In this document: one piece after another, positions 27,350 to 36,366 of the stretch | Position numbering within the stretch: position 1 is the stretch's first letter | Layout: every line of letters starts with the position of its first letter | Assembly: GCF_000016645.1 (NCBI RefSeq) | Contig: NC_009441.1 | Location: forward strand, 2,418,001 to 2,482,000 | From: Flavobacterium johnsoniae UW101 | GTDB taxonomy: Bacteria > Bacteroidota > Bacteroidia > Flavobacteriales > Flavobacteriaceae | Direction of reading: 5' to 3' | DNA: 64,000 nt | Position numbers and translations under genes: made by a program | Notes under the pieces: generated by a model | Told to the model about the DNA's origin: nothing | Seen by the model: only the letters and a program-made list of their open reading frames with translations | Databases searched by the model: none

Positions 27350-30300
27350 TTAATCTGTTATTATTCTAATATATAAACTATTTAATAATTCTTCTTTTGT
27401 TGTATTAAATGTTGTAGGATTAATTTCTGTAAAATCACTTAAAGAATAAGGGGTAGCTTTTAACATTTGTTTAAAATTTGATAAAGACATTGTTTTAGCT
27501 TTTTCAGATTTATCCAAATATTTTACTTCTATGGAATGGATTTGATTGAAATTTTGAGGCATTGTTATGTCTTTCCATGTTTTTTTTCCTTCCTGTGTTA
27601 TAAATGTTTTTGCTTGTGTAATATCTTCTGGTAGATTTCTTAAAAATTCTAATTTTTGAGCATCATTATATTTTGCTTTTGTTGTTTCAAATGTTTCTCC
27701 GGGAGTAAGTTTGGCACTATATGGCATTTTAATTTTATTTATAGATTTATTTACAACAATGGCATCAATATCTAAATGTATCTTTCCGACTAGAGGAGTC
27801 CCATCAGCTTTTTTAAATAAAATATCAACACTAAACATCAGATCTTCATTATTTAAAATCATATTGTTTAAATAAACCCTCATTGGTTTTTCAATAAAAT
27901 CCCCTAAGGTAAATTTTTCACTAATTTTTATCTTTTCCAAAGCTTGTAGCCTCGTTTTTATATCTGCCGATAAAAGTTGATTTTTATATGTTTTTACAAC
28001 TTTATCTATTTCTAATTTGAAAGAACTTATATATTCATATGTATAATTGTTAGCTAGCCAGAAATCCCTGTTTTTTCTTAAGAATTGTCTTTTGATTGTA
28101 TCAGAATTAGCATATTCTCCAAGTTTACTAGGATTACGTTTTAAACCTAAAAATAATTCGTTTGGTAAATCACCTAATTCATCAATAAGTATCAATGTTT
28201 TATCTTTCTCCAGATTTAAAAAAGACTGTCTTAAAACTAGCTCATCATAATATCTTTTCCATCGATTAATTAGCTCAGGCTTATTTTTAAATGTTGCTAA
28301 ATCATTTCCAAAAGTATCAATAAAAACTAATTTTCTTTCATAGCTAAGAGTGTTTATTATTGATTTGGTAATTGGTTCATCTACATAACGAATTAAATCA
28401 TTAGTTCTTGTTAGATTACAAATGTACATAGTGAATTTAGCTTCTTCTAAGCCTTTTTCACTTAAAAGAATCCAATTATCTAAATAACTACCATCACGAA
28501 TACCACTTGCATTTTTCCCATTGTTCAATAATCTCCAAAATGCAAGATCACCGATATGTTGAAAATCTGTCATGAACTTTAACCTTTGAGCATCAGTAAA
28601 AACAGAATTGTATTTTAAAACAATGTAATTTGTAGCATCTCCAAGATCTAAGGCGTTTAATTTGTTTCCAAATAAGGTTAAAGTTACATTTTTATTGCCT
28701 TTTAGTGTTGTTAATAAATTGATCATTTCTGGAGCAAGACCATGAGCGACACCTGATGGTAAGGCTTCAATTAAATCTAAAACTTTTCCTGCCTCACTTA
28801 CTGCATGGGCCTGTGCCGTTAAAGATAAACCAACTCCTAAAAAAGTTAAGGATATAAATATTTTTTGACATCCTTCTAAAATTTTTCTTTTAGCCTCATT
28901 ATTTTCTGTAGTTATTAGATATTCGTTAATTTGTGTTAAAGAGCCAGCTGTAAGTGTGAAAATGTCGGCAGCCCCTCTGAATCCTTGCCATATTTCAATC
29001 GCTTCAGTTGATTCAATTCCACCAGCCAATGCTCTTCCTATTTTGGTAGTATATTTTAAATATTGTAAGTCTTTAAGAATACTTGTTCCTCCAGTAAAAT
29101 AAATTAATAAAGCGTCAACGGTTAAATTTGCAGCTAATGCAACTCCAGCATCAAAATCAGCCAGACGATCATATTCTTCAATAAAATGAAACAGAAAGGC
29201 AGGCAATGTAGCCGATTTCGGAATTCTTAAATCTAAATTTGATTCATATCCGCAAAAAGAAATTTGCTGATATAAATGAAAAGACCCAAAATATTCATCA
29301 CCAATCTTATGTTGACTAAAAGCTCCTGCATAAGTATCTTGTTTGTATATTTTTGTTATATCAATTTTTTTATCATTAATTGATGATTCAAAACGCTGTT
29401 GCGATGTAACTATTTGTTGATCGGAAGAAGGTATAAATGTTAGAAAATTCTTTTTATTAAATTCTTGAGGGTTTATATTAAAATAATTATCAGGATCAAC
29501 TCCTTTAAAATATGGCCAAGGATGAGGAATAACAGTACCTGCACGTATGTAATCTAAATTATACTTAGAAATTTTCCATAATTCGTAAATAGCAAATGCG
29601 AAATATTTTCTATTAGTTTGTTCATCAACAAACCAGTTCACAAAAGGGTATCTTTCTAGTCTTGCATCTGTTAGCGTATCGTAGATAACTTGAAAATTAG
29701 TCTCAGCACCATTTTCTTTTTCTAGTAAAAAATCTAAAAAGTGATTTGCATGTGATGGATTTATAGATATAACAAGTTTTACAAGTACTCTTTGATCTTC
29801 TTGCGATAGATTGAATTTTAAATATTGTTTAATACATTTAATAATCAACTCATAAGGAATTACGTTTAAAGCAGATGGTGATAATATCTTTAATAAATAT
29901 TCTACTTTGTCATCAGCAGGATAATATGACAGATTCTTTGTTTTATAGCATATTTGATAAAAATTTTGTAGGCTTGAAAGATATGATTGATAGTCTTCAA
30001 AAGTAGATGAATTAGAAAATAGAGCCTCAAAACTATCTTTGTATGGTCGAGGAAACCCGTCTAGAGGTGTGTTATAATAATATCCCCAAGTTCTTTTAAA
30101 ATTAAACAATAGTTTTTCGAGATCTGTAAAATCATTATAATCAATAATTCCATTTGCAACATCTTGCTCTTTCTTGAAGAAGTGAGTATTTGAAGCAATA
30201 ATGGGAATAATATCTCGATTAATTTCTCTAATTTTAAAAATAATCAAGCTCATTGCTTTCTTAATGAAAGTTTTTTGGGTATTAGTTATTGACCATGAAT

Positions 30301-30850
30301 TTATAAAATCTCCTAAATTTTTTTTATAGAAATAACCGCCGGGTACCCCTGATTGGTTATTGAGAACAATGACAGCATTGGCTCCATCAGTATTAATTTT
30401 ATGGTCAACAGTTCTAAAATCTTCTACTATTGGTTTTAAGTAGTTGCGAACGCCTCTATTATCAATTGTGTTCTGTAAATTAAAAGTGTATTTTTTTTCA
30501 TTATAAAAATAATCATAAGGTTCTTCAAAATCAATTGAAGTAACCGTTACCTCTTCACCCTCAGTAGCTAGAACCTTTTTAAAATTATATTTAACCAAAT
30601 TATCTAGTGTGGGAACAGGTTCAACGTTTTGAATGTATTTTAAAAACATTTTTTTGTCGTAATAGCCCGATAAGTTTGGTTTTTTTCGATCTTCTCTTTT
30701 AAATTCAGATTGTTGATAATATCTATATTCTTCTGAATTTAATGAGGATAAAGTAAAACCAACTAAAAAGCCTTCGACATCAAAAGCTGGTTTTTCAAAT
30801 AGATGTATCCTTACCGGAGTTCCATCTTTTAGAATTGCGGTAGTAGTCAT
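27350..30850 (-). CDS. Large polymorphic-toxin-like protein
   Basis: 1166 aa, leaderless. The N-terminal ~550 residues are unrecognised. About 565-690 contain hydrophobic helices (AGVALAANLTVDALLIYF; IFISLTFLGVGLSLTAQAHA), like the pre-toxin or membrane-insertion segments of polymorphic toxins. The last ~250 residues are a separate charged domain (KPMRVYLNNMILNN to the end) that would be the variable tip. I find no known nuclease or peptidase motif. The start overlaps or abuts the end of the 722-aa gene (30850/30851). An acidic small gene follows, and orphan tip/immunity debris lies further on. Alternative: a structural protein of the island. Confidence 0.55.
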   Translation of the reverse strand: MTTTAILKDGTPVRIHLFEKPAFDVEGFLVGFTLSSLNSEEYRYYQQSEFKREDRKKPNLSGYYDKKMFLKYIQNVEPVPTLDNLVKYNFKKVLATEGEEVTVTSIDFEEPYDYFYNEKKYTFNLQNTIDNRGVRNYLKPIVEDFRTVDHKINTDGANAVIVLNNQSGVPGGYFYKKNLGDFINSWSITNTQKTFIKKAMSLIIFKIREINRDIIPIIASNTHFFKKEQDVANGIIDYNDFTDLEKLLFNFKRTWGYYYNTPLDGFPRPYKDSFEALFSNSSTFEDYQSYLSSLQNFYQICYKTKNLSYYPADDKVEYLLKILSPSALNVIPYELIIKCIKQYLKFNLSQEDQRVLVKLVISINPSHANHFLDFLLEKENGAETNFQVIYDTLTDARLERYPFVNWFVDEQTNRKYFAFAIYELWKISKYNLDYIRAGTVIPHPWPYFKGVDPDNYFNINPQEFNKKNFLTFIPSSDQQIVTSQQRFESSINDKKIDITKIYKQDTYAGAFSQHKIGDEYFGSFHLYQQISFCGYESNLDLRIPKSATLPAFLFHFIEEYDRLADFDAGVALAANLTVDALLIYFTGGTSILKDLQYLKYTTKIGRALAGGIESTEAIEIWQGFRGAADIFTLTAGSLTQINEYLITTENNEAKRKILEGCQKIFISLTFLGVGLSLTAQAHAVSEAGKVLDLIEALPSGVAHGLAPEMINLLTTLKGNKNVTLTLFGNKLNALDLGDATNYIVLKYNSVFTDAQRLKFMTDFQHIGDLAFWRLLNNGKNASGIRDGSYLDNWILLSEKGLEEAKFTMYICNLTRTNDLIRYVDEPITKSIINTLSYERKLVFIDTFGNDLATFKNKPELINRWKRYYDELVLRQSFLNLEKDKTLILIDELGDLPNELFLGLKRNPSKLGEYANSDTIKRQFLRKNRDFWLANNYTYEYISSFKLEIDKVVKTYKNQLLSADIKTRLQALEKIKISEKFTLGDFIEKPMRVYLNNMILNNEDLMFSVDILFKKADGTPLVGKIHLDIDAIVVNKSINKIKMPYSAKLTPGETFETTKAKYNDAQKLEFLRNLPEDITQAKTFITQEGKKTWKDITMPQNFNQIHSIEVKYLDKSEKAKTMSLSNFKQMLKATPYSLSDFTEINPTTFNTTKEELLNSLYIRIITD

Positions 30851-33019
30851 TTATAAAACGGTATTAATATTAAAAAATGGAATGCTAATGTCTAAATCAG
30901 GCATATAATCACTATAGCCCTTGCTAAAATGATATCTCCTATCCAATGAATAAACAAAAACAGGATTGCTAGGTTCTTTCAGCTTATTACTGCCATCGGT
31001 ATCTTCAATCACAATTCCAACTCTGTATTTTTGATATTTAATATCTTCAGGCGAAATCAATTCGTTTTCATCTTCAAAAAGATCAATCAAAAACAAGCGA
31101 GGATTTTTTGTGTCGTCAGTGATTAATGCTTTTATAGCATCATTTTCGGTTTTAGTTAATCCCAAAATGATTTTAGTTGGAGTGGAACCATCTAATGTTT
31201 TTAATTCCAGTCCGGTAATAGTTTGAGTACTGTCTGTAAATAGTTGAAGGTTATAGTAGTAAGGTTCTGGTAACTCGTAGGTTTTACTTTTTGTAACGGC
31301 ACCGCTTGCAGAAGCTGTTGTTTTGGTATCTGGTGTAGTGCTTCCAGTTGCAGAAACGGCATTGTTCATAACATCTACAGCTTCTGTAAGATAGGTTACA
31401 CGTGCAACTTTTGAGGGTTCTTCAATTCCGGTTTCAATAATATCGTTAACGGTTAAAGTTTGTACAATAGAAATTCCTTGTTGTTTTTTATCATAAAACT
31501 CATTAATAAGATTCAGTTTCTCAGAAGTCATTCTGGAGTAACTTTCATCAGTACTTAGTTTTAATAAAGGTTTTGCATCGATTAGGCTAAATACATTATC
31601 AAAAAAGTTGGCTTGTCCGTACAGAATAATAAGATCTCCGTTTTCATCTAATGTTGTTCCGGCTGTATATTGATTTATTTTACCCTGATAAAGCAAAATG
31701 TTAAGGGAAGCAATATTTTTACCTTGAATGGCAGGAGTAGTAAGCTGAATGGTTGAGGTTAGATTACCATAATTTCCTGCTTCATCTGGAGGCAATCGTA
31801 AGCCATCAGCATTAATGAAATTATCTTTTTGGGCATTGGCTACTTTTGCAATTTGTCCGTAAAAAGCAGTATTATTATTGTTGTCGGTAGTAAATTGCAG
31901 ATAAAGATTGTTTTGGGTAACTGTATTGGCTTGCGACTGGTTGTTAATTAAAATCGGCCATCCAAAAGTGCCATAAGTTCCAGTTGTCATTGGAACAACT
32001 TTAGTTGAGGGATCTTCTAACAAACCAGTTTTAAGATTTTCAACGCTTTCTTCTAATTTATAGTTTCCATAAAAATCATAACTGCGCGTGCGGTCACTTT
32101 GAATGTAGATATACCAATTATTTTTTGTGTAAAAACTATTGATTATACTGTTGAAAATTTCATACCCTTTTTTGCTGGTTTTAGTTCCGCCAGAAACTAT
32201 ATCTACAGAATGTTCAGGAACAAACAAACCATAAAAAGCAGCAATATCAATAAATTGAGTGCTTTGTTCACGTTGTAGTTTTTTCATATAATCAGTAGAA
32301 CCATCTGCTATAATTTTGGCAGCAGCTTTACGTGTATATCCTAAATCAAAAATAAACTCACCATTCGTTAAATTGTTTTTGTAATCGCCATAATTGAGGA
32401 CAACATCAATTCCGCATTCACCTTGAGCAAAATTTCCTAATGATTTTCCCATATCAATCATAGGCAGTTCAAAAGGATCTTTTTCTTCAAGAGTGCCATT
32501 TTTGTCTTCAAATTCAGATTCTTTAAAGAAGAAATTTGAAAGTAAAGTGCTGTCTGGAACTGCAGGGTTATAACCAATATGTGACGCAGTAAAAGGAGGA
32601 ACAGGAATCTCAGTAACGGTTTCACCGTTTTTAACTTTACGCCCTTCATGAAAAGCTTTAAAATCTATATTTATCTTATCGATAAAATCTGAATACGTTC
32701 CTTCATTTTTAATGATTAAAGGATCTGTATCGGCAGTAAAAAAATCACTTTTTTGTAATCCTCTGTAGATAAAATATTTGATGTTTAATCCTGGAAAAGG
32801 TTGTTTGTAAGGTCTAAGAATTAGATTTACTTTGTTTGGATTGCCGATTTGAGGCTGTATTAAAACAACACCTTTGCAAATGGAATAAGCTTTTTGGGGA
32901 GAATTTAAAGAAAATCTGGAGGTCAGGTTAAATTCGCTGGTCGAAACGGGGCCAAAGGCTTGTTCCTGACTTTGCGTAAAGCCTCCTGACTCTATAAAAA
33001 AATGAGACTGTGCAGACAT
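30851..33019 (-). CDS. Large protein of unknown function next to the lysis cassette
   Basis: 722 aa, no signal peptide. The N-terminal ~100 residues are beta-rich (KAYSICKGVVLIQPQIGNPNKVNLILRPYKQPFPG). A low-complexity Ser/Thr/Ala linker lies at about residues 555-580 (TTPDTKTTASASG). The C-terminal ~120 residues look like a separate domain ending in PDLDISIPFFNINTVL. No enzymatic motif is recognised. It starts 25 bp after the spanin gene and ends immediately before the 1166-aa start, so the pair is probably one translational unit. It could be a carrier or chaperone of the toxin-like protein (inference). Confidence 0.6.
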   Translation of the reverse strand: MSAQSHFFIESGGFTQSQEQAFGPVSTSEFNLTSRFSLNSPQKAYSICKGVVLIQPQIGNPNKVNLILRPYKQPFPGLNIKYFIYRGLQKSDFFTADTDPLIIKNEGTYSDFIDKINIDFKAFHEGRKVKNGETVTEIPVPPFTASHIGYNPAVPDSTLLSNFFFKESEFEDKNGTLEEKDPFELPMIDMGKSLGNFAQGECGIDVVLNYGDYKNNLTNGEFIFDLGYTRKAAAKIIADGSTDYMKKLQREQSTQFIDIAAFYGLFVPEHSVDIVSGGTKTSKKGYEIFNSIINSFYTKNNWYIYIQSDRTRSYDFYGNYKLEESVENLKTGLLEDPSTKVVPMTTGTYGTFGWPILINNQSQANTVTQNNLYLQFTTDNNNNTAFYGQIAKVANAQKDNFINADGLRLPPDEAGNYGNLTSTIQLTTPAIQGKNIASLNILLYQGKINQYTAGTTLDENGDLIILYGQANFFDNVFSLIDAKPLLKLSTDESYSRMTSEKLNLINEFYDKKQQGISIVQTLTVNDIIETGIEEPSKVARVTYLTEAVDVMNNAVSATGSTTPDTKTTASASGAVTKSKTYELPEPYYYNLQLFTDSTQTITGLELKTLDGSTPTKIILGLTKTENDAIKALITDDTKNPRLFLIDLFEDENELISPEDIKYQKYRVGIVIEDTDGSNKLKEPSNPVFVYSLDRRYHFSKGYSDYMPDLDISIPFFNINTVL

Positions 33020-33044
33020 ATATATTATTTAAAAGTTGAATTAT

Positions 33045-33542
33045 TTAAACCACAAAAGGTTTATAGATTTTATAAACAAATCTTGTAATTAGAAAGAGCA
33101 GCAAAAGGAGAAGCAGTCTTCCTAGCCAGATTTGTACCTTTTGCCAAAAAGTTAAGTAGTTAGTAAACTTGGTAATCGTGATTGTTTTTTCCTGAACATC
33201 TTTAATCTGTTTCGATTTCCAGTGAGCATAGAGTTCCTGCTCTTTCAAGTTGCAGTCTACGCTGAGTTTATTGTTATCAAGACGAACCCTTGGGCTTTTT
33301 AATGTACGCCCTGGTTCGGCCTGAATAACATTTTTAAGAACGGCTTTTCCGTTAATACAATCCAATAAAGCGTTATAAGAACTGCTGTCTTTTGCAATTT
33401 TAAAAACGGTATCATGTAAAGTTTCTGTAATAGTGATGGTTTGTGCTTTATTTTCGCTTTGCACAGGTTTTGGACTTCGACATGAAATAACGATTAGGAT
33501 AATGAGAAGTGAAAAAGCAAAACATTTTAGTTTTTTAGTCAT
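33045..33542 (-). CDS. Unimolecular spanin (u-spanin)-like lipoprotein
   Basis: 165 aa. The N-terminus is a lipoprotein signal (FSLLIILIVIS then C21), which would place it in the outer membrane. The C-terminus has one strong transmembrane helix (about residues 139-158, LLLLLLLFLITRF) followed by a short basic tail. The stretch between is periplasmic. An outer-membrane lipid anchor joined to an inner-membrane helix in one chain is the defining layout of u-spanins, which fuse the two membranes in the last step of phage lysis. It is directly downstream of the endolysin gene. I see no sequence similarity to a known spanin, so the call rests on topology and position. Confidence 0.7.
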   Translation of the reverse strand: MTKKLKCFAFSLLIILIVISCRSPKPVQSENKAQTITITETLHDTVFKIAKDSSSYNALLDCINGKAVLKNVIQAEPGRTLKSPRVRLDNNKLSVDCNLKEQELYAHWKSKQIKDVQEKTITITKFTNYLTFWQKVQIWLGRLLLLLLLFLITRFVYKIYKPFVV

Positions 33543-33570
33543 AATTAAAGTTGGTTTATAAGATTTAGTT

Positions 33571-34023
33571 TTACAGACGTAAAAAGCCTTTAATACTTTT
33601 TACATCACGTTTTCTTCTGGCCACTTTGTAGCCTTCACGGCCTCCGGTATCATTAGTATTTCCTTCAATTGTATAGATTGTAGTTCCGGTTACTTTTTCT
33701 ACAAATCCGGTATGGCCTAAACCATTTTTTAAATCCATAATAAAGACATCTCCAGGCTGTGGAGTTTTCTTTACCAAAAGAGGTCTCGAGTTGTATTGAT
33801 CCAGAACACCTGCTGTTTTCTTTAAAGGATTTTTAGCATTAATCTGCAGAGAGGCCTTTTGTGTACACCAGTACACAAAAGCCATACACCAGGCATATCC
33901 TTTTGAAAGTCCGACACTTCTTAAATAAATTTCAACTTCAGGGCCGGAGTTGCTGTTTCTGGGAATTTCTTCGACACCAATTTGTGCCGTGGCGATTTCG
34001 ATAGTTTTTTGGGCTAGTGTCAT
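33571..34023 (-). CDS. CHAP-type peptidoglycan endolysin
   Basis: 150 aa. The CHAP/NlpC-P60-like core has the catalytic Cys46 in GYAWCMAFVYWC and His104 in GLGHTGFVEKV, with a following EGNTN polar pair (about 120-124). These enzymes cut amide bonds in peptidoglycan. There is no signal peptide, so it needs the holin to reach the wall. It overlaps the holin-like gene by 4 bp (ATGA), so the two are translationally coupled. The domain fills the whole protein and no binding domain is added. Confidence 0.85.
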   Translation of the reverse strand: MTLAQKTIEIATAQIGVEEIPRNSNSGPEVEIYLRSVGLSKGYAWCMAFVYWCTQKASLQINAKNPLKKTAGVLDQYNSRPLLVKKTPQPGDVFIMDLKNGLGHTGFVEKVTGTTIYTIEGNTNDTGGREGYKVARRKRDVKSIKGFLRL

Positions 34024-34307
34024 GACTGTTTTCCGTTTAACTGTTTAAATTTTTGTAATTCATCAACCAACTGCTGATTGATAAACATGAGTTCTTTGTG
34101 CTGTATTTCCATTTTTTTGATGGTATCTGTGGCGGCTGTAAGTCGGGCTGTAAGATCGTCCAGAAGATCACGATAATATTTTACGGCACTTACGGCGTTG
34201 TCCAGTTCTGCGGCCCTGTCTTCGGCGAGTGATTTTCGCATTGAGAAAAACCAGGTAATAAAAGCAGCAAAAAATGCGGTTAGAGTGGGGTATAGAAATT
34301 GCTCCAT
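34020..34307 (-). CDS. Holin-like membrane protein
   Basis: 95 aa. There is one transmembrane helix at about residues 4-22 (YPTLTAFFAAFITWFF), then a charged coiled coil (about 30-90, heptad-like LDDLTARLTAATDTIKK). One membrane helix with a hydrophilic tail fits small single-span holins and their regulators. The position is upstream of and overlapping the endolysin gene, as in phage lysis cassettes. It could instead be an antiholin or a lysis regulator. Confidence 0.65.
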   Translation of the reverse strand: MEQFLYPTLTAFFAAFITWFFSMRKSLAEDRAAELDNAVSAVKYYRDLLDDLTARLTAATDTIKKMEIQHKELMFINQQLVDELQKFKQLNGKQS

Positions 34308-34451
34308 TGAATGTATTAATGTTGAATGTTAGATTAAAATGTTTATTGAAAAACAACACGGAAAAGTTGTTTTCTTAAGAAAATGCAATACTGAAAATTG
34401 CAGTTAGATTGATGCGGTTCCTTCCTTTTGAGATTACAAAGATTGGGCAAA

Positions 34452-34508
34452 AAAAGCCCTAAAAAAAACGAATGCAAAGTGCATGAACATTTATATTCTA
34501 GGGCTTTA
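34452..34508 (-). terminator. Intrinsic terminator upstream of the lysis cassette
   Basis: On the minus strand, AAAGCCCTA pairs with TAGGGCTTT and is followed by a T-run. The ~40-base loop holds a second small hairpin (ATGCACTTTGCAT). It lies between the 81-aa gene and the holin-like gene, so lysis genes would need their own promoter in 34308-34450 or read-through. A further hairpin (CATAAAAAC...GTTTTTATG) lies at about 34573-34594. Confidence 0.6.
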
Positions 34509-34624
34509 CAAAGTTGTACGGAAAGCGAACAAAGCTCATTTTTACAGAGGTAAATGACTCATCTTTGCATCATAAAAACAAAGGTTTTTATGAGTTAAAG
34601 ATTCGCTTTTCTTTTTTATAATGA

Positions 34625-34870
34625 TTAAGAAGACTTTTCCTGATTACTCATTAGTTCTTCAATTTTTTTCAATTCTGAAGTAATAGGCGTACAAAGAATT
34701 TCATACAAAGTAGTTCTTGAAATTGGATAAACTGGATACACGTATTTACGCCATACTACCGTAGTAGGAATATCTTCTGTTTTGTGTTTTTGATATAATT
34801 CTTTAACGAGTTTGTAACGCAATAATTTATTTTTTTGAATTCCGAGGCTTCTGTTTGAGGATATAGACAT
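34625..34870 (-). CDS. Small phage-type protein, possible DNA binder
   Basis: 81 aa, basic in its centre (NKLLRYKLVKELYQKHK) with a possible helix-turn-helix (PISRTTLYEILCTP) at about residues 47-62 and an acidic C-terminus. I recognise no family. The position between the early genes and the lysis cassette, and a terminator just downstream, fit a late-gene activator (inference). Confidence in the function is low. The frame, start and spacing look real. Confidence 0.5.
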   Translation of the reverse strand: MSISSNRSLGIQKNKLLRYKLVKELYQKHKTEDIPTTVVWRKYVYPVYPISRTTLYEILCTPITSELKKIEELMSNQEKSS

Positions 34871-35298
34871 GAGATAATATTTAGAGTGATAGAAAATGAA
34901 GAAAGATTTTTGAAAAAAGAAGGTTATTAAAAAGAAGATTTAATCATGATTACGAATTATTTGAATACTAAATGATGACATAAAGATTTACTGCAGCCAA
35001 ACCATCTAATCTTTTTTAAGTAATGGTTTTTCTACTTCAATGCCATTTTTTTGAACCTCGTTCTGAGGTGCTATTTGTTAAATATTTTTTTAACAATTGA
35101 GGTCAGTACACTTCCTATCATGATCTCGTTCCACAGCTCTAAAGACTGGGAACTCTATAGAAAGAATGGTTTTTGGCTGCTTTTTTGGGTAAAAACCGCC
35201 CATCTTCGGTTCCTGTATTTCCTTTAGAAAGAAGTGAAAACAGGAACCATTTTTTTATGCTTGTTAAGGTTTTACAATGCAGATATTGAAGGGGTTAT
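34871..35298. other. 428-bp region without a clear gene; tiny ORF and possible frameshifted remnant
   Basis: On the minus strand, ATG at 35119-35121 opens a 16-residue amphipathic peptide, MIGSVLTSIVKKIFNK (35071-35121). A one-base shift near its end continues the frame into a further ~23 residues (QIAPQNEV...LLKKD). This could be a tiny gene, a frameshifted remnant or chance. There is also an inverted repeat CTGCAGCCAAACCAT / ATGGTTTTTGGCTGC (about 34990-35005 and 35166-35181). No promoter can be assigned. Confidence 0.3.
35208..35256 (+). terminator. Hairpin with T-run, oriented rightward
   Basis: GGTTCCTGT and ACAGGAACC form a perfect 9-bp stem around a 23-base loop. The T-run ATTTTTTTA on the plus strand gives it plus-strand polarity. 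No plus-strand gene ends here, so either a small plus-strand RNA is present or the structure is incidental. Confidence 0.35.
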
Positions 35299-35499
35299 TC
35301 AGCCTTTGTATGTAGCTGTTGTATGCTTTTTAAATCTCGGATTTTTAATTACGATGCTTTCATATTGGTTAAAAGCCTGGCGTTCTTTATTTGATAGATC
35401 ATTTTTACAGTTCCAGTTTCCGAGTCCGTCTTTAAAAATGATATGTTCGTTAACTTTGTAACTTTCATGATCAGTAATTGGCTTTATTTTTACGCTCAT
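35299..35499 (-). CDS. Small hypothetical protein of the early operon
   Basis: 66 aa, soluble and basic, unrecognised (KDGLGNWNCKNDLSNKERQAF). It overlaps the end of the preceding 53-aa gene by 29 bp in another frame, typical of tightly packed phage early genes. The C-terminus is Thr/Lys-rich (KKHTTATYKG). Confidence 0.45.
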   Translation of the reverse strand: MSVKIKPITDHESYKVNEHIIFKDGLGNWNCKNDLSNKERQAFNQYESIVIKNPRFKKHTTATYKG

Positions 35500-35632
35500 T
35501 CAGGTATTGTTTAAAAATTATTTTGATTCTGAAATAAAACCATTCACGGAATAAAAGAATAGGTTTTAAATTGGTTGCGATAAGCAGAAGAGCTAAAAGA
35601 GCCGACGCGTAAATATCATTATTAGGCTGCAT
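35471..35632 (-). CDS. Small membrane protein
   Basis: 53 aa from the ATG at 35632 (ATGCAGCCT), which overlaps the stop of the DUF3164 gene. An open frame extends further upstream into that gene, but the overlapping ATG is the natural coupled start. Residues 9-32 form one hydrophobic segment (ASALLALLLIATNLKPILLF), followed by a basic tail (RIKIIFKQYLNERKNK). It could be a membrane regulator or a second small lysis factor. Function unknown. Confidence 0.5.
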   Translation of the reverse strand: MQPNNDIYASALLALLLIATNLKPILLFREWFYFRIKIIFKQYLNERKNKANY

Positions 35633-36338
35633 GATTTTGTTCGTTTTGCTGGTTGAAGAAATTAAAAGCATATCCTTGTAAAAAATCTACAGACGACATA
35701 GACAACGGAATATTGGTTCTCACACCATTTTCATTAATTCGGCTTGCCTCAATAAACCAGCTTGAGCGGATAGGTTTAAAAGAAGAAGCGATAATTTCGA
35801 CACCATCGGTAAATTCTTCATTATTAAATTCTTTCGTTAATTTTTGAAGTTCCAAAACACGTGAGCCTTTTAAATTCCCTTTAGCATCTTTTTTTAATAA
35901 ATTAAAAACGATTTTTACTAACGATGCGGTTTCTTTGCTCGTTGAAAGTGACGAAATATAGTTCTGCACCTTTTCGATACCAATTGTCACCGTATCGTCC
36001 CATCCTTCATTAATGCGATATCCAATTGTGATTTCTTCCTTATCATTAGAAAAAGTATGCGACATCTGCTTTTCTTTAAAACCATAAACCTGATTTTTTA
36101 AATCCAGAATAGTTTCAAACAATTGAAAAGTTTCTGTTTTAGCATTTCTCATCATTTCAGAAGTTTCATGTAATCTCGAAAGCGCTTTCGGAATAGTTTC
36201 GGCTACCAGTTTTTTATAAGCATCTCTTTCTTCATTTTTTTTATTTTCAATTCGGTTTAAAGCTTCTTTTAATTGCTGTGCAGAAAATTGAGATAAATCC
36301 ATAGATGGGTTGATTGTGTTTGTTAAGGCATTATTCAT
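35622..36338 (-). CDS. DUF3164 family protein (Mu-like phage early gene)
   Basis: 238 aa. It has the layout of DUF3164: an N-terminal helical coiled region (EALNRIENKKNEERDAYKKLV), then a conserved ITIGYRINEGWDDTVTIGIEKV block and a C-terminal RSSWFIEASRINENGVRTNIPLS segment. DUF3164 genes sit in the early operons of Mu-like transposable phages near transposase and host-nuclease-protection genes. The molecular role is unknown. No MuA or MuB homologue accompanies it here, so it is a phage relic or a re-used regulator. Confidence 0.8.
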   Translation of the reverse strand: MNNALTNTINPSMDLSQFSAQQLKEALNRIENKKNEERDAYKKLVAETIPKALSRLHETSEMMRNAKTETFQLFETILDLKNQVYGFKEKQMSHTFSNDKEEITIGYRINEGWDDTVTIGIEKVQNYISSLSTSKETASLVKIVFNLLKKDAKGNLKGSRVLELQKLTKEFNNEEFTDGVEIIASSFKPIRSSWFIEASRINENGVRTNIPLSMSSVDFLQGYAFNFFNQQNEQNHAA

Positions 36339-36366
36339 AGTATATGGCTTTTAGATTAGGATAATT

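Noticed and set aside
8341..33019. Extracellular contractile injection system
   Set aside because: No sheath, tube, baseplate, spike or AAA ATPase is visible; fibres and lysis genes alone are not enough.
35234..35461. Plus-strand 75-aa ORF
   Set aside because: It overlaps the minus-strand 66-aa gene, lacks recognisable features and has no plausible neighbour on the plus strand.
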